Assembly: GCF_015291885.1 (NCBI RefSeq)
Contig: NZ_CP036186.1
Span: forward strand, 1,753,001 to 1,817,000
Reading direction: 5' to 3'
Length of the DNA stretch: 64,000 nt
DNA from: Stutzerimonas stutzeri
GTDB lineage: Bacteria; Pseudomonadota; Gammaproteobacteria; Pseudomonadales; Pseudomonadaceae
This document shows positions 36,863-47,720 of this stretch, in pieces (within the stretch, counting starts at the first letter, position 1; each line of letters begins with the position of its first letter). A model generated the notes under the pieces. It saw only the letters and a list, made by a program, of their open reading frames with translations. It had not been told where the DNA came from and ran no database searches. Made by a program: the position numbers and the translations under genes.

Positions 36863-37726
36863 ATGGCAGAAATCACTGCAGCCTTGGTCAAAGAACTGCG
36901 CGAGCGCACCGGTCAGGGCATGATGGAGTGCAAGAAGGCTCTGGTTGCCGCTGAAGGCGACATCGAGAAGGCCATCGACGATATGCGTGCTTCCGGCGCC
37001 ATCAAGGCCGCCAAGAAGTCGGGCAACATCGCTGCCGAAGGTTCGATCGCTGTTCGCGTCGAAGGTGGTCGTGGTCTGATTATCGAAGTTAACTCGCAGA
37101 CCGACTTCCTTGCCCTGCAGGACGATTTCAAAGCCTTCGTCAAGGAAAGCCTGGACGAAGCTTTCGAGCAGAAGCTGAATGACGTCGCTCCACTGGTCGC
37201 TTCTCGCGAATCCGCTCGCGAGGCGCTGGTCGCCAAGTGCGGCGAGAACGTGAACATCCGTCGCCTGACCGCTGTGGAAGGCGAGGTTGTCGGTGCATAT
37301 CTGCACGGCCATCGCATTGGCGTCCTGGTCACCCTCAAGGGTGGTGATGCCGAGCTGGCCAAGGATATCGCCATGCACGTGGCAGCCAGCAATCCGGCCG
37401 TTCTGAGCCCGACCGATGTTTCCGAAGAGCTGATCGCCAAGGAAAAGGAAATTTTCCTGCAGCTCAACGCTGACAAGATCGCCGGCAAGCCGGAGAACAT
37501 TGTTGAGAACATGGTAAAAGGCCGCATCAACAAGTTCCTCGCCGAGGCTAGCCTGGTTGAGCAGGCGTTCGTCAAGAACCCTGAAGTCAAGGTTGGCGAG
37601 CTGGCCAAGAAAGCCGGTGCTGAGATCGTATCCTTCGTTCGTTACGAAGTGGGCGAGGGTATCGAGAAGGCCGAGGTCGACTTTGCTGCTGAAGTTGCCG
37701 CTCAGGTAGCTGCGACCAAGAAGTAA
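36863..37726 (+). CDS. tsf: Elongation factor Ts
   Basis: This 287-residue factor releases GDP from EF-Tu. It starts MAEITAALVKELRERTGQGM and has the TDF motif (VNSQTDFLALQDDF). GAGAGGA precedes the ATG at 36863; upstream codons are shadow. It is followed by a terminator. Confidence 0.99.
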   Translation: MAEITAALVKELRERTGQGMMECKKALVAAEGDIEKAIDDMRASGAIKAAKKSGNIAAEGSIAVRVEGGRGLIIEVNSQTDFLALQDDFKAFVKESLDEAFEQKLNDVAPLVASRESAREALVAKCGENVNIRRLTAVEGEVVGAYLHGHRIGVLVTLKGGDAELAKDIAMHVAASNPAVLSPTDVSEELIAKEKEIFLQLNADKIAGKPENIVENMVKGRINKFLAEASLVEQAFVKNPEVKVGELAKKAGAEIVSFVRYEVGEGIEKAEVDFAAEVAAQVAATKK

Positions 37727-37744
37727 TTCCATTTCGATGGTTTT

Positions 37745-37783
37745 GACAAGAGGCTGCCCGCTCACGCGTGCGGCCTCTTTGTC
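37745..37783 (+). terminator. Terminator after tsf
   Basis: GACAAGAGGC (37745-37754) pairs, with one bulged base, with GCCTCTTTGTC (37773-37783) around an 18-base loop. It separates the rpsB-tsf unit from pyrH. Confidence 0.65.
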
Positions 37784-37926
37784 GAATTGGGCAGCGGAAT
37801 TGTTTTTTTTGTCACGATATAGTCATCGCCCGGCACAAAGCCGTGCTTGCGCTGTCATAGCGCAGATATTTTTAGTCTGATTCGCTCAGGCTCCAGTCAC
37901 AGTACGCCGCAGGAGATAACACGCCA

Positions 37927-38670
37927 ATGGCTCAGCAGATGAGTGCACGCAATCCTCGCTATAAACGCATTCTGCTCAAATTAAGCGGCGAAGCCCTGAT
38001 GGGCTCCGAAGATTTCGGCATCGATCCCAAGGTTCTCGACCGTATGGCTCTGGAAGTCGGCCAACTGGTTGGCATCGGCGTCGAAGTCGGGCTGGTTATC
38101 GGTGGTGGCAACCTGTTCCGTGGTGCTGCGCTTTCGGCGGCGGGTATGGATCGGGTGACCGGCGACCATATGGGCATGCTGGCCACGGTGATGAACTCGC
38201 TGGCGATGCGCGATGCGCTTGAGCGCTCGAATATCCCGGCACTGGTGATGTCGGCGATCTCCATGGTGGGTGTCACGGATCACTACGATCGCCGCAAGGC
38301 GATGCGCCATCTCAAGACCGGTGAAGTAGTCATCTTCTCGGCGGGTACCGGCAACCCGTTCTTTACCACCGACTCCGCTGCCTGCCTGCGAGCAATCGAG
38401 ATTCAGGCCGATGTCGTGCTCAAGGCCACCAAGGTCGACGGCGTCTATACCGCGGATCCGTTCAAGGACCCCAACGCTGAGAAGTTCGCCGAGCTGACCT
38501 ACGACGAAGTGCTCGATCGCAAGCTTGGTGTGATGGATCTGACAGCCATTTGCCTGTGCCGCGATCACAATATGCCGCTGCGGGTTTTCAACATGAACAA
38601 GCCCGGCGCCCTGCTCAATATCGTGCTGGGCGGCGCCGAAGGAACACTGATCGAGGAATCGAACGAATGA
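37927..38670 (+). CDS. pyrH: UMP kinase
   Basis: This 247-residue hexameric kinase phosphorylates UMP to [23 protein letters not shown] and [13 protein letters not shown] are amino-acid-kinase family markers. AGGAG precedes the ATG. The stop overlaps the frr start by four bases (ATGA), as in many bacteria. Confidence 0.98.
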   Translation: MAQQMSARNPRYKRILLKLSGEALMGSEDFGIDPKVLDRMALEVGQLVGIGVEVGLVIGGGNLFRGAALSAAGMDRVTGDHMGMLATVMNSLAMRDALERSNIPALVMSAISMVGVTDHYDRRKAMRHLKTGEVVIFSAGTGNPFFTTDSAACLRAIEIQADVVLKATKVDGVYTADPFKDPNAEKFAELTYDEVLDRKLGVMDLTAICLCRDHNMPLRVFNMNKPGALLNIVLGGAEGTLIEESNE

Positions 38671-39224
38671 TCAACGAGATCAAGCAAGACGCGCAGGAGC
38701 GCATGAAGAAAACTCTGGAATCTCTGGACCATGCCTTCGCCAAGATTCGTACTGGCCGTGCCCATCCCAGCATTCTCGATAGCGTGATGGTCTCGTACTA
38801 CGGTGTTGATACGCCGCTGCGTCAGGTGGCCAACGTGATTGCCGAAGACTCCCGCACGCTGGCTCTGACCGTCTTCGACAAGGGCATGATCCAGGCGGTA
38901 GAGAAGGCGATCATGACTTCGGATCTCGGGTTGAATCCAGCCACCGCGGGTACCACCATTCGTGTGCCAATGCCGGCTTTGACCGAGGAAACCCGCAAGG
39001 GCTACACCAAGCAGGCTCGTGCTGAGGCCGAGAATGCCCGTGTCGCGGTTCGTAACATTCGTCGCGATGCCATTGCGCAGCTGAAGGATCTGGTCAAGGA
39101 AAAGGAAATCAGCGAGGACGAGGAGCGTCGTGGCCAGGATGATGTCCAGAAGCTAACCGACAAGCACGTTGCCGAGATCGACAAGGCTCTCGAAGCCAAA
39201 GAAGGCGACCTGATGGCCGTATAA
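38667..39224 (+). CDS. frr: Ribosome recycling factor
   Basis: This 185-residue protein splits post-termination ribosomes with [24 protein letters not shown] is the conserved helix-loop. The frame is open further upstream inside pyrH; the true ATG is at 38667 in the ATGA overlap with the pyrH stop, and [20 protein letters not shown] is the usual N-terminus. Confidence 0.98.
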   Translation: MINEIKQDAQERMKKTLESLDHAFAKIRTGRAHPSILDSVMVSYYGVDTPLRQVANVIAEDSRTLALTVFDKGMIQAVEKAIMTSDLGLNPATAGTTIRVPMPALTEETRKGYTKQARAEAENARVAVRNIRRDAIAQLKDLVKEKEISEDEERRGQDDVQKLTDKHVAEIDKALEAKEGDLMAV

Positions 39225-39302
39225 GGCGGCATCAGATCGTGGTGGTCGCGCCCTTGGATCGGTGAAGGCTGTCCCTTGGCGCGGCAGCACGAGATGCCAT
39301 CG

Positions 39303-39328
39303 AGCTGTTGCTTGCAGCTTTTTCTTTT
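39303..39328 (+). terminator. Weak candidate terminator between frr and uppS
   Basis: AGCTG (39303-39307) and CAGCT (39315-39319) form a short stem followed by TTTTTCTTTT. The stem is weak, so it may only attenuate. uppS starts 37 bp further on. Confidence 0.35.
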
Positions 39329-39364
39329 GGTTCGCAGCGTGTTTTAGCGCAAGTAGAGTTGTTC

Positions 39365-40126
39365 ATGGAAAAGGTCAGGCAGTTCGCCGGGCGGAACGTA
39401 CCCCGTCACGTGGCGATCATCATGGATGGCAACAACCGCTGGGCGAAGAGGCGATTGCTGCCCGGCGTGGCCGGGCACAAGGCCGGGGTCGACGCGGTTC
39501 GTGCCGTGATTGAGGTCTGCGCCGATTCCGGTGTCGAGGTGTTGACGCTCTTTGCGTTCTCCAGCGAGAACTGGCAGCGTCCCGCCGATGAGGTCGGAGC
39601 GCTGATGGAGCTGTTTCTCTCCGCGCTACGGCGCGAGGCGCGCAAGCTCGACGAAAACGGCATTCGGTTGCGTATCATTGGCGACCGCTCACGTTTTCAT
39701 CCCGAATTGCAGGCAGCGATGCTGGACGTCGAGGAGATGACCGCTACCAATCATCGCTTCGTACTCCAGGTTGCGGCGAATTACGGCGGCCAGTGGGACA
39801 TTCTTCAGGCGGCCCAGCATCTGGCATCTGAAGCCCAGGCGGGGCGTCTCAATCCTGCCGAGATTACGCCCGCCCTGTTCCAGAGCTATCTGGCGACCGG
39901 CGACATGCCGTTGCCGGACCTGTGCATCCGCACCGGCGGTGAGCGGCGTATCAGCAATTTTCTGCTCTGGCAGCTTGCCTACGCAGAACTATATTTCTCT
40001 GACCTGTACTGGCCGGACTTCAAGCACGTCGCCATGCGCAAGGCACTAGCGGACTTCGCCACGAGACAGCGGCGGTTCGGCAAGACTGGCGAGCAGGTCG
40101 AAAGCGAGGTAAAGGCCGAATGCTGA
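39365..40126 (+). CDS. uppS: Undecaprenyl diphosphate synthase
   Basis: This 253-residue cis-prenyltransferase makes the C55 lipid carrier for peptidoglycan and O-antigen. IIMDGNNRWAKRR contains the catalytic Asp21, and RTGGERRISNFLLWQ is a second signature. The frame extends 19 codons upstream; the ATG at 39365 gives the normal N-terminus, though its ribosome site is weak. The stop overlaps cdsA. Confidence 0.96.
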   Translation: MEKVRQFAGRNVPRHVAIIMDGNNRWAKRRLLPGVAGHKAGVDAVRAVIEVCADSGVEVLTLFAFSSENWQRPADEVGALMELFLSALRREARKLDENGIRLRIIGDRSRFHPELQAAMLDVEEMTATNHRFVLQVAANYGGQWDILQAAQHLASEAQAGRLNPAEITPALFQSYLATGDMPLPDLCIRTGGERRISNFLLWQLAYAELYFSDLYWPDFKHVAMRKALADFATRQRRFGKTGEQVESEVKAEC

Positions 40127-40935
40127 AGCAGAGAATCATCACCGCAGCAATCCTTTTACCCGTCGCAATCATTGGTTTCTTCCTCCTTCACGGGCTTGCC
40201 TTCGCAATTTTTATCGGGCTGGTCGTATCGCTCGGTGCATGGGAGTGGGCGCGATTGGCCGGTTTTGCCAGTCAGCCGGTGCGAGTTGGTTACGCCGTGC
40301 TGGTCGTGGTGCTGCTGGGCGTGCTCTATCAGCTGCCGGTCTTGGCGCCGTGGCTATTGGCGCTTGCTGTGCTCTGGTGGCTTGCTGCAACCTACCTTGT
40401 ATTGACGTATCCCCAGAGCAGTCGGCTCTGGGGTGGTTCGGTTGGCAGTCTGGTGATCGGCTTGCTGATCCTGCTTCCTTCGTGGCAAGCACTGATCATG
40501 CTCAAGCAGTGGGAGTTGGGTAATTGGTTGATCCTGGCAGTGATGATTCTGGTCTGGGCTGCGGATATCGGCGCGTACTTCTCGGGCAAGACCTTTGGTA
40601 AGCGCAAGCTCGCGCCACAGGTAAGCCCAGGCAAGAGCTGGGAAGGGCTAATCGGTGGCCTTCTTACCAGTTTGGCGATCACCTTGGCTGTGGGTATCTA
40701 TCGCGGCTGGTCGGCTCGAGAGCTGATTCTTGCGCTGTTGGGGGCGGCTGTCGTGGTTTTGATCTCGGTGATCGGCGATCTGACCGAAAGCATGTTCAAG
40801 CGCAGTTCTGGCATTAAAGACAGCAGCCAGTTGCTGCCTGGGCACGGTGGCGTCATGGATCGCATTGATAGCCTGACCGCGGCCATTCCTGTCTTTGCAG
40901 TGCTGTTGTGGCTTGCCGGTTGGGGCGCGTTGTGA
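40120..40935 (+). CDS. cdsA: Phosphatidate cytidylyltransferase
   Basis: This 271-residue membrane enzyme makes CDP-diacylglycerol for phospholipid synthesis. It has about eight membrane segments and the C-terminal CdsA signature [13 protein letters not shown]...[18 protein letters not shown]. It overlaps the uppS end by seven bases and shares a GTGA with dxr, so the three are likely coupled. Confidence 0.97.
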   Translation: MLKQRIITAAILLPVAIIGFFLLHGLAFAIFIGLVVSLGAWEWARLAGFASQPVRVGYAVLVVVLLGVLYQLPVLAPWLLALAVLWWLAATYLVLTYPQSSRLWGGSVGSLVIGLLILLPSWQALIMLKQWELGNWLILAVMILVWAADIGAYFSGKTFGKRKLAPQVSPGKSWEGLIGGLLTSLAITLAVGIYRGWSARELILALLGAAVVVLISVIGDLTESMFKRSSGIKDSSQLLPGHGGVMDRIDSLTAAIPVFAVLLWLAGWGAL

Positions 40936-42122
40936 CCCGACCCTTGCAGATAACGGTGTTGGGAGCGACCGGCTCGATTGGTTTGAGCACTCTTGATGTC
41001 GTTTCCCGTCATCCGGATCGCTATCGTGTTTTCGCGTTGACTGGCTTTAGTCGGATTGCCGAGCTGCGCGCACTTTGTGTCCAGCACCGTCCGCGCTACG
41101 CTGTTGTCAGTGATGAGGCGCAATCAATAATGCTGCAGGACCAGCTGCAGCGTGACGGCCTGACCACTCGGGTACTGAGTGGCGAGGGTGGGCTCAGCGA
41201 AGTGGCGGCTCACCCTGAAGTTGATGTGGTGATGGCGGCCATCGTCGGCGCGGCCGGGCTGAAGCCCACGCTTGCTGCAGTGCGGTCCGACAAGCGTGTG
41301 CTACTGGCGAACAAGGAAGCGTTGGTCATGTCAGGCGCCCTGTTCATGCAGGCCCTGCGTGACAGCGCGGCAGTGCTGCTACCCATCGACAGCGAACATA
41401 ACGCGATTTTTCAGTGTCTGCCTGCCAACTATTCGCAGGGGCTGGGGGCGGTCGGCGTGCGTCGAGTGCTGCTCACTGCCTCCGGCGGCCCATTTCGTGA
41501 CCTGGCGCCCGAGTTGCTAGCGGATGTCACGCCTGAGCAGGCCTGTGCGCACCCAAACTGGTCTATGGGCCGCAAGATTTCCGTGGACTCGGCGAGCATG
41601 ATGAACAAGGGGCTTGAGCTGATCGAGGCCTGTTGGTTGTTCGATGCGCGGCCGCATCAGGTGGAGGTGGTAATTCATCCGCAGAGTGTTATCCACTCCA
41701 TGGTGGATTATGTAGATGGTTCAGTGCTCGCTCAGCTAGGCAATCCTGACATGCGCACGCCGATCGCCCATGCGCTGGCGTGGCCGGAGCGCATCGACTC
41801 TGGTGTTTCAGCGCTGGATCTGCTGCAAATCGGGCGATTGGATTTTCAGGCCCCTGATGACCTGCGTTTCCCTTGCCTGCAGCTTGCCCGGCTCGCTGCG
41901 CAGAGCGGCGGCACGGCACCGGCGATGCTGAACGCCGCGAACGAAGTTGCGGTCGATGCGTTTCTCAATCGGCGCATCCGCTTCACCGAGATCGCGAGTA
42001 TCATCGACGACGTATTGAATCGTGAGGCATCGGTTCCAACCGATTGCCTCGAAGATGTATTGACGGCAGACAGGCAGGCGCGTGAAGTTGCCGTGTCCTG
42101 GCTTAACCGTAACGGGCGATAG
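40932..42122 (+). CDS. dxr: 1-deoxy-D-xylulose 5-phosphate reductoisomerase
   Basis: This 396-residue enzyme catalyses the second step of the MEP isoprenoid pathway. GATGSIG (11-17) binds NADPH; MANKEAL-like ANKEALVM and [13 protein letters not shown] carry substrate and metal residues. The frame is open upstream, but the GTG at 40932 overlapping the cdsA stop (GTGA) gives the expected [17 protein letters not shown] start. GTG start is inferred from context and the known N-terminus. Confidence 0.97.
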   Translation: MTRPLQITVLGATGSIGLSTLDVVSRHPDRYRVFALTGFSRIAELRALCVQHRPRYAVVSDEAQSIMLQDQLQRDGLTTRVLSGEGGLSEVAAHPEVDVVMAAIVGAAGLKPTLAAVRSDKRVLLANKEALVMSGALFMQALRDSAAVLLPIDSEHNAIFQCLPANYSQGLGAVGVRRVLLTASGGPFRDLAPELLADVTPEQACAHPNWSMGRKISVDSASMMNKGLELIEACWLFDARPHQVEVVIHPQSVIHSMVDYVDGSVLAQLGNPDMRTPIAHALAWPERIDSGVSALDLLQIGRLDFQAPDDLRFPCLQLARLAAQSGGTAPAMLNAANEVAVDAFLNRRIRFTEIASIIDDVLNREASVPTDCLEDVLTADRQAREVAVSWLNRNGR

Positions 42123-42181
42123 GGTTTGCCGGTCGCGAGGCTTGCAGCGAAACGTCAACAGACCCACCCCCGGAGGAAATT

Positions 42182-43534
42182 ATGAGCGCGCTCTACATGA
42201 TCATCGGCACCCTCGTTGCGCTCGGGGTACTGGTTACCTTTCATGAATTCGGTCATTTCTGGGTTGCGCGGCGTTGTGGCGTGAAGGTCCTGCGTTTCTC
42301 GGTCGGTTTTGGCACTCCGCTGGTGCGTTGGCATGACCGCCAGGGGACCGAGTTCGTCATCGCTGCGATACCGCTAGGCGGTTACGTCAAGATGCTCGAC
42401 GAGCGTGAGGGCGATGTTCCGCCTGCATTGCTCGAAAGTGCGTTCAATCGGAAGACGGTTCGCCAGCGTTTCGCGATTGTTTCCGCCGGTCCTGCGGCCA
42501 ATTTCCTGCTGGCGCTGGTGTTCTTCTGGCTGCTGGCGATGCTGGGCAGTGAGCAGATTCGTCCCGTGGTTGGCGCGGTCGAGCCGGGAAGTCTTGCCGC
42601 ACAGGCAGGATTGGCGGTCGATCAGGAAATCGTCGCGGTCAACGGCAAACCGGTCAGCGGCTGGTCCGAAGTCAATCTCCAGCTGGTACGCCGCCTGGGC
42701 GAAAGCGGACAGTTGGATCTGACGGTGCGCGACATCGGCAGTTCGGGCGAAAGGCATCTGCAGATTCCCTTGCAGAGCTGGCTCAAAGGGGTGGAAGAAC
42801 CAGACCCAATCACATCACTCGGCATCAGGCCGTGGCGCCCGCAGATAGCGCCTGTTATCGCTCAGCTGGATCCAGAAGGGCCTGCACAAGCGGCAGGTAT
42901 ACAGCTCGGTGACCGCCTGCTCGGCCTTGATCAGCAGCCGCTCGGCGATTGGCAGCAGGTGATCGATGCGGTCAAGATTCTGCCTGGCGAGCGCGTAAAC
43001 TTGCAGGTCGAGCGGGACGGTCAGCGCCTGGACGTTCCTCTTACCCTCGCTGCGCGCGGTGAGGGTGATGCGCGGCGCGGATATCTCGGGGCGGGCGTTG
43101 AAGCCGGCGCGTGGCCGGCGGAGATGTTGCGTGAGGTCAGCTTCGGGCCAGTCGAGGCGGTGGTAGAAGGGGCGAAGCGCACCTGGACCATGAGTCTGCT
43201 GACCCTCGACTCGTTAAAGAAAATGCTCTTCGGGGAGCTCTCGGTAAAAAACTTGAGCGGCCCGATAACCATTGCTAAAGTGGCGGGCGCTTCTGCCCAG
43301 TCCGGCCTGGGGGATTTCCTCAATTTCCTCGCCTACCTGAGCATAAGTCTGGGGGTTCTCAATCTATTGCCTATCCCGGTGCTCGATGGTGGACATCTGC
43401 TCTTCTATCTCGTCGAGTGGGTCCGCGGTCGTCCTTTGTCGGAACGGGTGCAGGGGTGGGGAGTACAGATCGGCATCAGCCTGGTGGTAGGGGTGATGCT
43501 GCTTGCGCTGGTCAATGACATTGGCCGTCTGTAA
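42182..43534 (+). CDS. rseP: Intramembrane site-2 protease RseP
   Basis: This 450-residue zinc metalloprotease has HEFGH at residues 21-25 in the first membrane helix and LNLLPIPVLDGGHL near the C-terminus as the second metal motif. Two PDZ domains lie in the periplasm between. It cleaves anti-sigma factors (MucA/RseA type) after the first DegS/AlgW cut, releasing the envelope-stress sigma factor. It is followed by bamA in the usual rseP-bamA-skp order. Confidence 0.97.
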   Translation: MSALYMIIGTLVALGVLVTFHEFGHFWVARRCGVKVLRFSVGFGTPLVRWHDRQGTEFVIAAIPLGGYVKMLDEREGDVPPALLESAFNRKTVRQRFAIVSAGPAANFLLALVFFWLLAMLGSEQIRPVVGAVEPGSLAAQAGLAVDQEIVAVNGKPVSGWSEVNLQLVRRLGESGQLDLTVRDIGSSGERHLQIPLQSWLKGVEEPDPITSLGIRPWRPQIAPVIAQLDPEGPAQAAGIQLGDRLLGLDQQPLGDWQQVIDAVKILPGERVNLQVERDGQRLDVPLTLAARGEGDARRGYLGAGVEAGAWPAEMLREVSFGPVEAVVEGAKRTWTMSLLTLDSLKKMLFGELSVKNLSGPITIAKVAGASAQSGLGDFLNFLAYLSISLGVLNLLPIPVLDGGHLLFYLVEWVRGRPLSERVQGWGVQIGISLVVGVMLLALVNDIGRL

Positions 43535-43603
43535 CGCCGAATCCGTAGTGTCGCCGTGCCGAATCGCCGGTTCATTTATCAGGTTTGAATAAGAAAGGAC
43601 TTC

Positions 43604-46006
43604 ATGAAACGTCTGCTGCTACCTGCGGTTATTTCCGCATTGATGATTGCCGAAGTTCACGCTGAGTCCTTCACTATCTCCGATATCCGGGTCAACGGCC
43701 TGCAGCGGGTTTCTGCTGGCAGCGTATTCGGCGCGCTACCTCTGAACGTGGGCGAGCCCGCCGATGACACTCGTCTGGTCGATGCCACGCGCGCGCTCTT
43801 CCGAACCGGTTTTTTCCAAGATATCCAGCTTGGGCGTGATGGCGATGTGCTGGTCATCAGCGTGGTCGAACGTCCGTCCATTTCCGGTATCGAAATCGAA
43901 GGCAACAAGGCGATCAAGACCGAGGACCTGCTATCGGGCCTGCAACAGTCTGGCCTGGCAGAAGGGGAAATTTTCCAGCAAGCCACACTCGAAGGCGTGC
44001 GTAACGAACTGCAGCGTCAGTACGTTGCTCAAGGTCGCTACTCCGCCACCATCGAGACCGAAGTCATTGCGCAGCCGCGTAATCGTGTGGCGCTGAAGAT
44101 CAAGATCAACGAAGGCTCGGTTGCCGCTATCAAGCACGTCAATGTTGTGGGGAATTCGGTATTTCCTGACGAAGATTTGGTTGATCTGTTCGAGCTGAAG
44201 ACCACCAACTGGCTGTCCTTCTTCCGCAATGACGACAAGTACGCGCGCGAAAAACTATCCGGTGACCTGGAGCGTCTGCGCTCCTATTACCTGGATCGCG
44301 GCTACATCAACATGGATATCACTTCGACCCAGGTATCCATCACGCCGAACAAGAAAGATGTCTACGTCACGGTGAACATCGACGAAGGCGAGCGTTATAC
44401 CGTTCGCGACGTCAAGCTCAGCGGAGATCTCAAGGTTCCGCAGGAGGAGATCGAGGCTCTGCTGCTGGCCAAGGAAGGGCAGGTGTTTTCGCGCAAGGTC
44501 ATGACGTCCACGTCCGAGCTGATCACCCGCCGGCTGGGTAACGAAGGCTATACCTTCGCCAACGTCAACGGCGTTCCGGAAGCACATGACGAAGACAACA
44601 CGGTTTCCATCACCTTCGTTGTCGATCCGGGTAAGCGCGCCTACGTTAACCGCGTAAATTTCCGCGGTAACACCAAGACCGAGGACGAAGTGCTTCGTCG
44701 TGAGATGCGCCAGATGGAAGGTGGGTGGGCGTCGACTTACTTGATCGATCAGTCCAAGACCCGCCTCGAGCGCCTCGGCTTCTTCAAGGAAGTGAACGTA
44801 GAAACGCCCCAGGTACCGGGTACCGATGATCAGATCGACGTCAACTACAGCGTTGAAGAGCAGCCCTCGGGGTCGATCATGGCCAGCATCGGCTTTGCGC
44901 AAAACGCAGGTCTGATCCTTGGTGGCTCCATCAGCCAGAACAACTTCCTCGGCACTGGTAACCGTGTGTCGCTCGGCCTGACTCGTAGTGAATACCAGTC
45001 GCGGTACAACTTCGGCTTCGTCGACCCCTACTGGACCGAAGATGGCGTGAGCCTCGGCTACAACGCGTTCTATCGCACCACCGATTACGATGAGCTCGAT
45101 TATGACGTGTCCAGCTACTCGGTGGACAGCCTGGGTGGCGGCGTCAATATCGGTTATCCGATCAGCGAAACCTCGCGCCTGTCCTTCGGGCTTACCGTAC
45201 AGCAGGACGACCTGGGCACTGGTCGCTACACCGTCGACGAGATCTACGACTTCATGGAGGAGGAAGGCGACAGCTTCCTCAACTTCAAGGCATCGGTGGG
45301 TTGGTCCGAATCGACGCTGAACCGGGGCGTGCTGGCGACTCGCGGTCATTCGCAGAGCCTGGTGTTCGAAACCACCATCCCGGGCAGCGACCTGTCGTTC
45401 TACAAGCTCGACTACAACGGCCAGTTGTTCGTGCCCATGACCCAGAACTACACCCTGCGCATGCATACGCGCCTGGGTTATGGCGACGCCTATGGCTCCA
45501 CCTCGCGCCTGCCGTTCTATGAGCATTACTATGCCGGTGGCTTCAACTCGGTGCGTGGCTTCGAAGACAGCAGCCTCGGCCCGCGCAGTACGCCGAGCCA
45601 GGCTTATGATGCGAATGGCAATAAGCTCACCGGGGAAGGCCAGTGCGGTGTCGATAGACAGGGGCGGCCTACCTGTACCGATGATCAGGATCCGAGGCCC
45701 TTCGGTGGTAACGTGCTGGTCCAGGGTGGTCTCGAGGTGCTGTTCCCGATGCCGTTTGTGAAGGATCAGCGTTCGCTGCGCACCTCCGTGTTCTGGGATG
45801 TTGGTAATGTGTTTGATACCAATTGCCCGTCGGGCGCGGCTAATTGCAGCGACATCGACTTCGGCGACATGGCCAGTTCGGTCGGCGTCGGCTTGACCTG
45901 GATCACCGCGATGGGTCCGCTGAGCTTCAGCCTGGCTATGCCGGTGGTCAAGCCAGACGATGCCGATACTCAGGTATTCCAGTTCTCGCTGGGACAAACG
46001 TTCTAA
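43604..46006 (+). CDS. bamA: Outer-membrane assembly protein BamA
   Basis: This 800-residue protein has a signal peptide (cleavage after MKRLLLPAVISALMIAEVHA), five POTRA domains, and a C-terminal 16-stranded barrel ending FSLGQTF with the terminal Phe needed for outer-membrane insertion. A VRGFEDSSLG-like loop 6 motif is visible. It is the core of the BAM complex that folds outer-membrane proteins. It is 47 bp upstream of the periplasmic chaperone skp. Confidence 0.98.
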   Translation: MKRLLLPAVISALMIAEVHAESFTISDIRVNGLQRVSAGSVFGALPLNVGEPADDTRLVDATRALFRTGFFQDIQLGRDGDVLVISVVERPSISGIEIEGNKAIKTEDLLSGLQQSGLAEGEIFQQATLEGVRNELQRQYVAQGRYSATIETEVIAQPRNRVALKIKINEGSVAAIKHVNVVGNSVFPDEDLVDLFELKTTNWLSFFRNDDKYAREKLSGDLERLRSYYLDRGYINMDITSTQVSITPNKKDVYVTVNIDEGERYTVRDVKLSGDLKVPQEEIEALLLAKEGQVFSRKVMTSTSELITRRLGNEGYTFANVNGVPEAHDEDNTVSITFVVDPGKRAYVNRVNFRGNTKTEDEVLRREMRQMEGGWASTYLIDQSKTRLERLGFFKEVNVETPQVPGTDDQIDVNYSVEEQPSGSIMASIGFAQNAGLILGGSISQNNFLGTGNRVSLGLTRSEYQSRYNFGFVDPYWTEDGVSLGYNAFYRTTDYDELDYDVSSYSVDSLGGGVNIGYPISETSRLSFGLTVQQDDLGTGRYTVDEIYDFMEEEGDSFLNFKASVGWSESTLNRGVLATRGHSQSLVFETTIPGSDLSFYKLDYNGQLFVPMTQNYTLRMHTRLGYGDAYGSTSRLPFYEHYYAGGFNSVRGFEDSSLGPRSTPSQAYDANGNKLTGEGQCGVDRQGRPTCTDDQDPRPFGGNVLVQGGLEVLFPMPFVKDQRSLRTSVFWDVGNVFDTNCPSGAANCSDIDFGDMASSVGVGLTWITAMGPLSFSLAMPVVKPDDADTQVFQFSLGQTF

Positions 46007-46053
46007 CATTGTGGCGTGATGCTTCAGTGTTTCTTTCAGGAGTGGTGTTTACC

Positions 46054-46557
46054 GTGCGTAAGTTGACTCAACTGTTTCTCGTCGTTGCCGCGCTGGTAGC
46101 GACCCCTGCATTTGCCGAAATGAAGATCGCCGTCATGAATTACCAGATGGCGCTGCTGGAGTCCGATGCCGCCAAGCGCTACGCGGTTGACGCGGAGAAG
46201 AAGTTTGGCCCGCAGCTAAGCAAGTTGAAGACTCTGGAAAGCGATGCCAAGCGTATTCAGGATCGTCTGGTCAAGGACGGTGACAAGATGCAGCAAGCGG
46301 AACGCGAGCGCTTGGAGCTTGAATTCAAGCAGAAGGCGCGTGATTTCCAGTTCCAATCCAAGGAGCTGAACGAGTCTAAGGCGGTGGCTGATCGCGAAAT
46401 GCTCAAGCAGCTCAAGCCGAAGCTCGACCAGGCCGTCGAAGAAGTGATCAAGAAAGGTAACTACGACCTGGTGTTCGAGCGTGGTGCCGTGGTGGATGTC
46501 AAACCTCAGTTCGATATCACCCGCCAGGTCATCGAGCGCATGAATCAGACGCGCTGA
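46054..46557 (+). CDS. skp: Periplasmic chaperone Skp/OmpH
   Basis: This 167-residue protein has a signal peptide, [21 protein letters not shown], and a long coiled-coil Lys/Glu/Gln-rich middle, as in the trimeric Skp chaperone that shields outer-membrane proteins on the way to BamA. GTG at 46054 is chosen because AGGAG lies 11 bases before it; the in-frame GTG at 46045 would be only two bases from that site. The stop is one base before lpxD. Confidence 0.94.
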   Translation: MRKLTQLFLVVAALVATPAFAEMKIAVMNYQMALLESDAAKRYAVDAEKKFGPQLSKLKTLESDAKRIQDRLVKDGDKMQQAERERLELEFKQKARDFQFQSKELNESKAVADREMLKQLKPKLDQAVEEVIKKGNYDLVFERGAVVDVKPQFDITRQVIERMNQTR

Positions 46558-46558
46558 T

Positions 46559-47617
46559 ATGGCGGGCGCAGTCTTTACGCTCGGCCAGTTGGCCGAGGAG
46601 CTGGGTGGCAGCCTGCGAGGTAATGCTGCCCAGGTTATCAGCGGACTTGCCACATTGCAGGAGGCCGGCCCCTCGCAGCTGAGCTTTCTCGCCAATGCTC
46701 AATATCGCAAGTACCTAGCGGCCACTCAGGCCGCTGCGGTGCTGCTGTCTCCTGACGATGCCGATGGCTACGACGGTACAGCGATTATCGTCAGCGATCC
46801 CTACCTCTCGTACGCACGCGCATCGCATTTGTTCGAAACGCGTCCGGTGGCTCCACCCGGTATCCATCCAACGGCAGTGGTGGCTGAGGACGCTCAGATC
46901 CATCCGTCGGCGAGCGTCGGCGCCTGCGTGGTGATCGAGGCAGGGGCATGTATCGGAGCGGATGTGGTGATCGGTGCGCAATCGTTCATCGGTGCACGGA
47001 GTAGGATCGGTGACGGCGGGCGGCTAGCGCCGCGCGTCACGCTGTATCACGATGTGGTGATTGGCGAGCGAGTGGTCATTCAGTCTGGTGCCGTGATTGG
47101 TGGTGAGGGATTCGGCTTCGCCAAGGAGCAGGGTGCTTGGCAGAAGATCGCTCAGATCGGTGGCGTGCGCATTGGTGACGACGTCGAGATTGGCTCCAAC
47201 ACCACCATCGACCGTGGTGCGCTTTCCGATACGCTGATTGGCAACGGTGTGAAGTTGGATAATCAGATCATGATTGCCCACAACGTTCAGGTGGGTGACA
47301 ACACGGCAATGGCCGGTTGCGCAGGTATTTCTGGGAGCACCAAGATTGGGCGCAACTGCATGATTGCCGGCGGCGTCGGCATGGTTGGGCATATCGAGGT
47401 TTGCGACAACGTATTTGTGACTGGCATGACTATGGTCACGCGTTCCATTACTGAACCTGGTAGCTATTCCTCTGGCACGGCAATGCAAAATGCTGCCGAT
47501 TGGAGAAAGAGCGCGGCGCGCATTCGTCAGCTGGACGACATGGCCCGCCGGCTGCAACAGCTGGAGAAAAGCCTCGCCGCCGTGACTCGGGCTCAGCATC
47601 CAGCTTCTGATGCCTGA
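46559..47617 (+). CDS. lpxD: UDP-3-O-(3-hydroxyacyl)glucosamine N-acyltransferase LpxD
   Basis: This 352-residue acyltransferase adds the second 3-hydroxyacyl chain in lipid A synthesis. An N-terminal uridine-binding domain is followed by many hexapeptide repeats of a left-handed beta helix ([19 protein letters not shown]) and a C-terminal helix. [14 protein letters not shown] and [10 protein letters not shown] contain the catalytic His region. It starts one base after skp. Confidence 0.97.
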   Translation: MAGAVFTLGQLAEELGGSLRGNAAQVISGLATLQEAGPSQLSFLANAQYRKYLAATQAAAVLLSPDDADGYDGTAIIVSDPYLSYARASHLFETRPVAPPGIHPTAVVAEDAQIHPSASVGACVVIEAGACIGADVVIGAQSFIGARSRIGDGGRLAPRVTLYHDVVIGERVVIQSGAVIGGEGFGFAKEQGAWQKIAQIGGVRIGDDVEIGSNTTIDRGALSDTLIGNGVKLDNQIMIAHNVQVGDNTAMAGCAGISGSTKIGRNCMIAGGVGMVGHIEVCDNVFVTGMTMVTRSITEPGSYSSGTAMQNAADWRKSAARIRQLDDMARRLQQLEKSLAAVTRAQHPASDA

Positions 47618-47720
47618 GCTTATCGTCTGATTCGGTTTTTTTCGGGGTTGCTGCCTGTCAGTGCTCGCGCGCGCTTTCAGCGCAGGCTGCCCTATACTTT
47701 TTTACAGGCTCTTCCCTGAC

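Noticed and set aside
44255..46009. 584-codon open frame on the minus strand opposite bamA
   Set aside because: High-GC shadow of a certain gene; no ribosome site, odd composition and no family resemblance.
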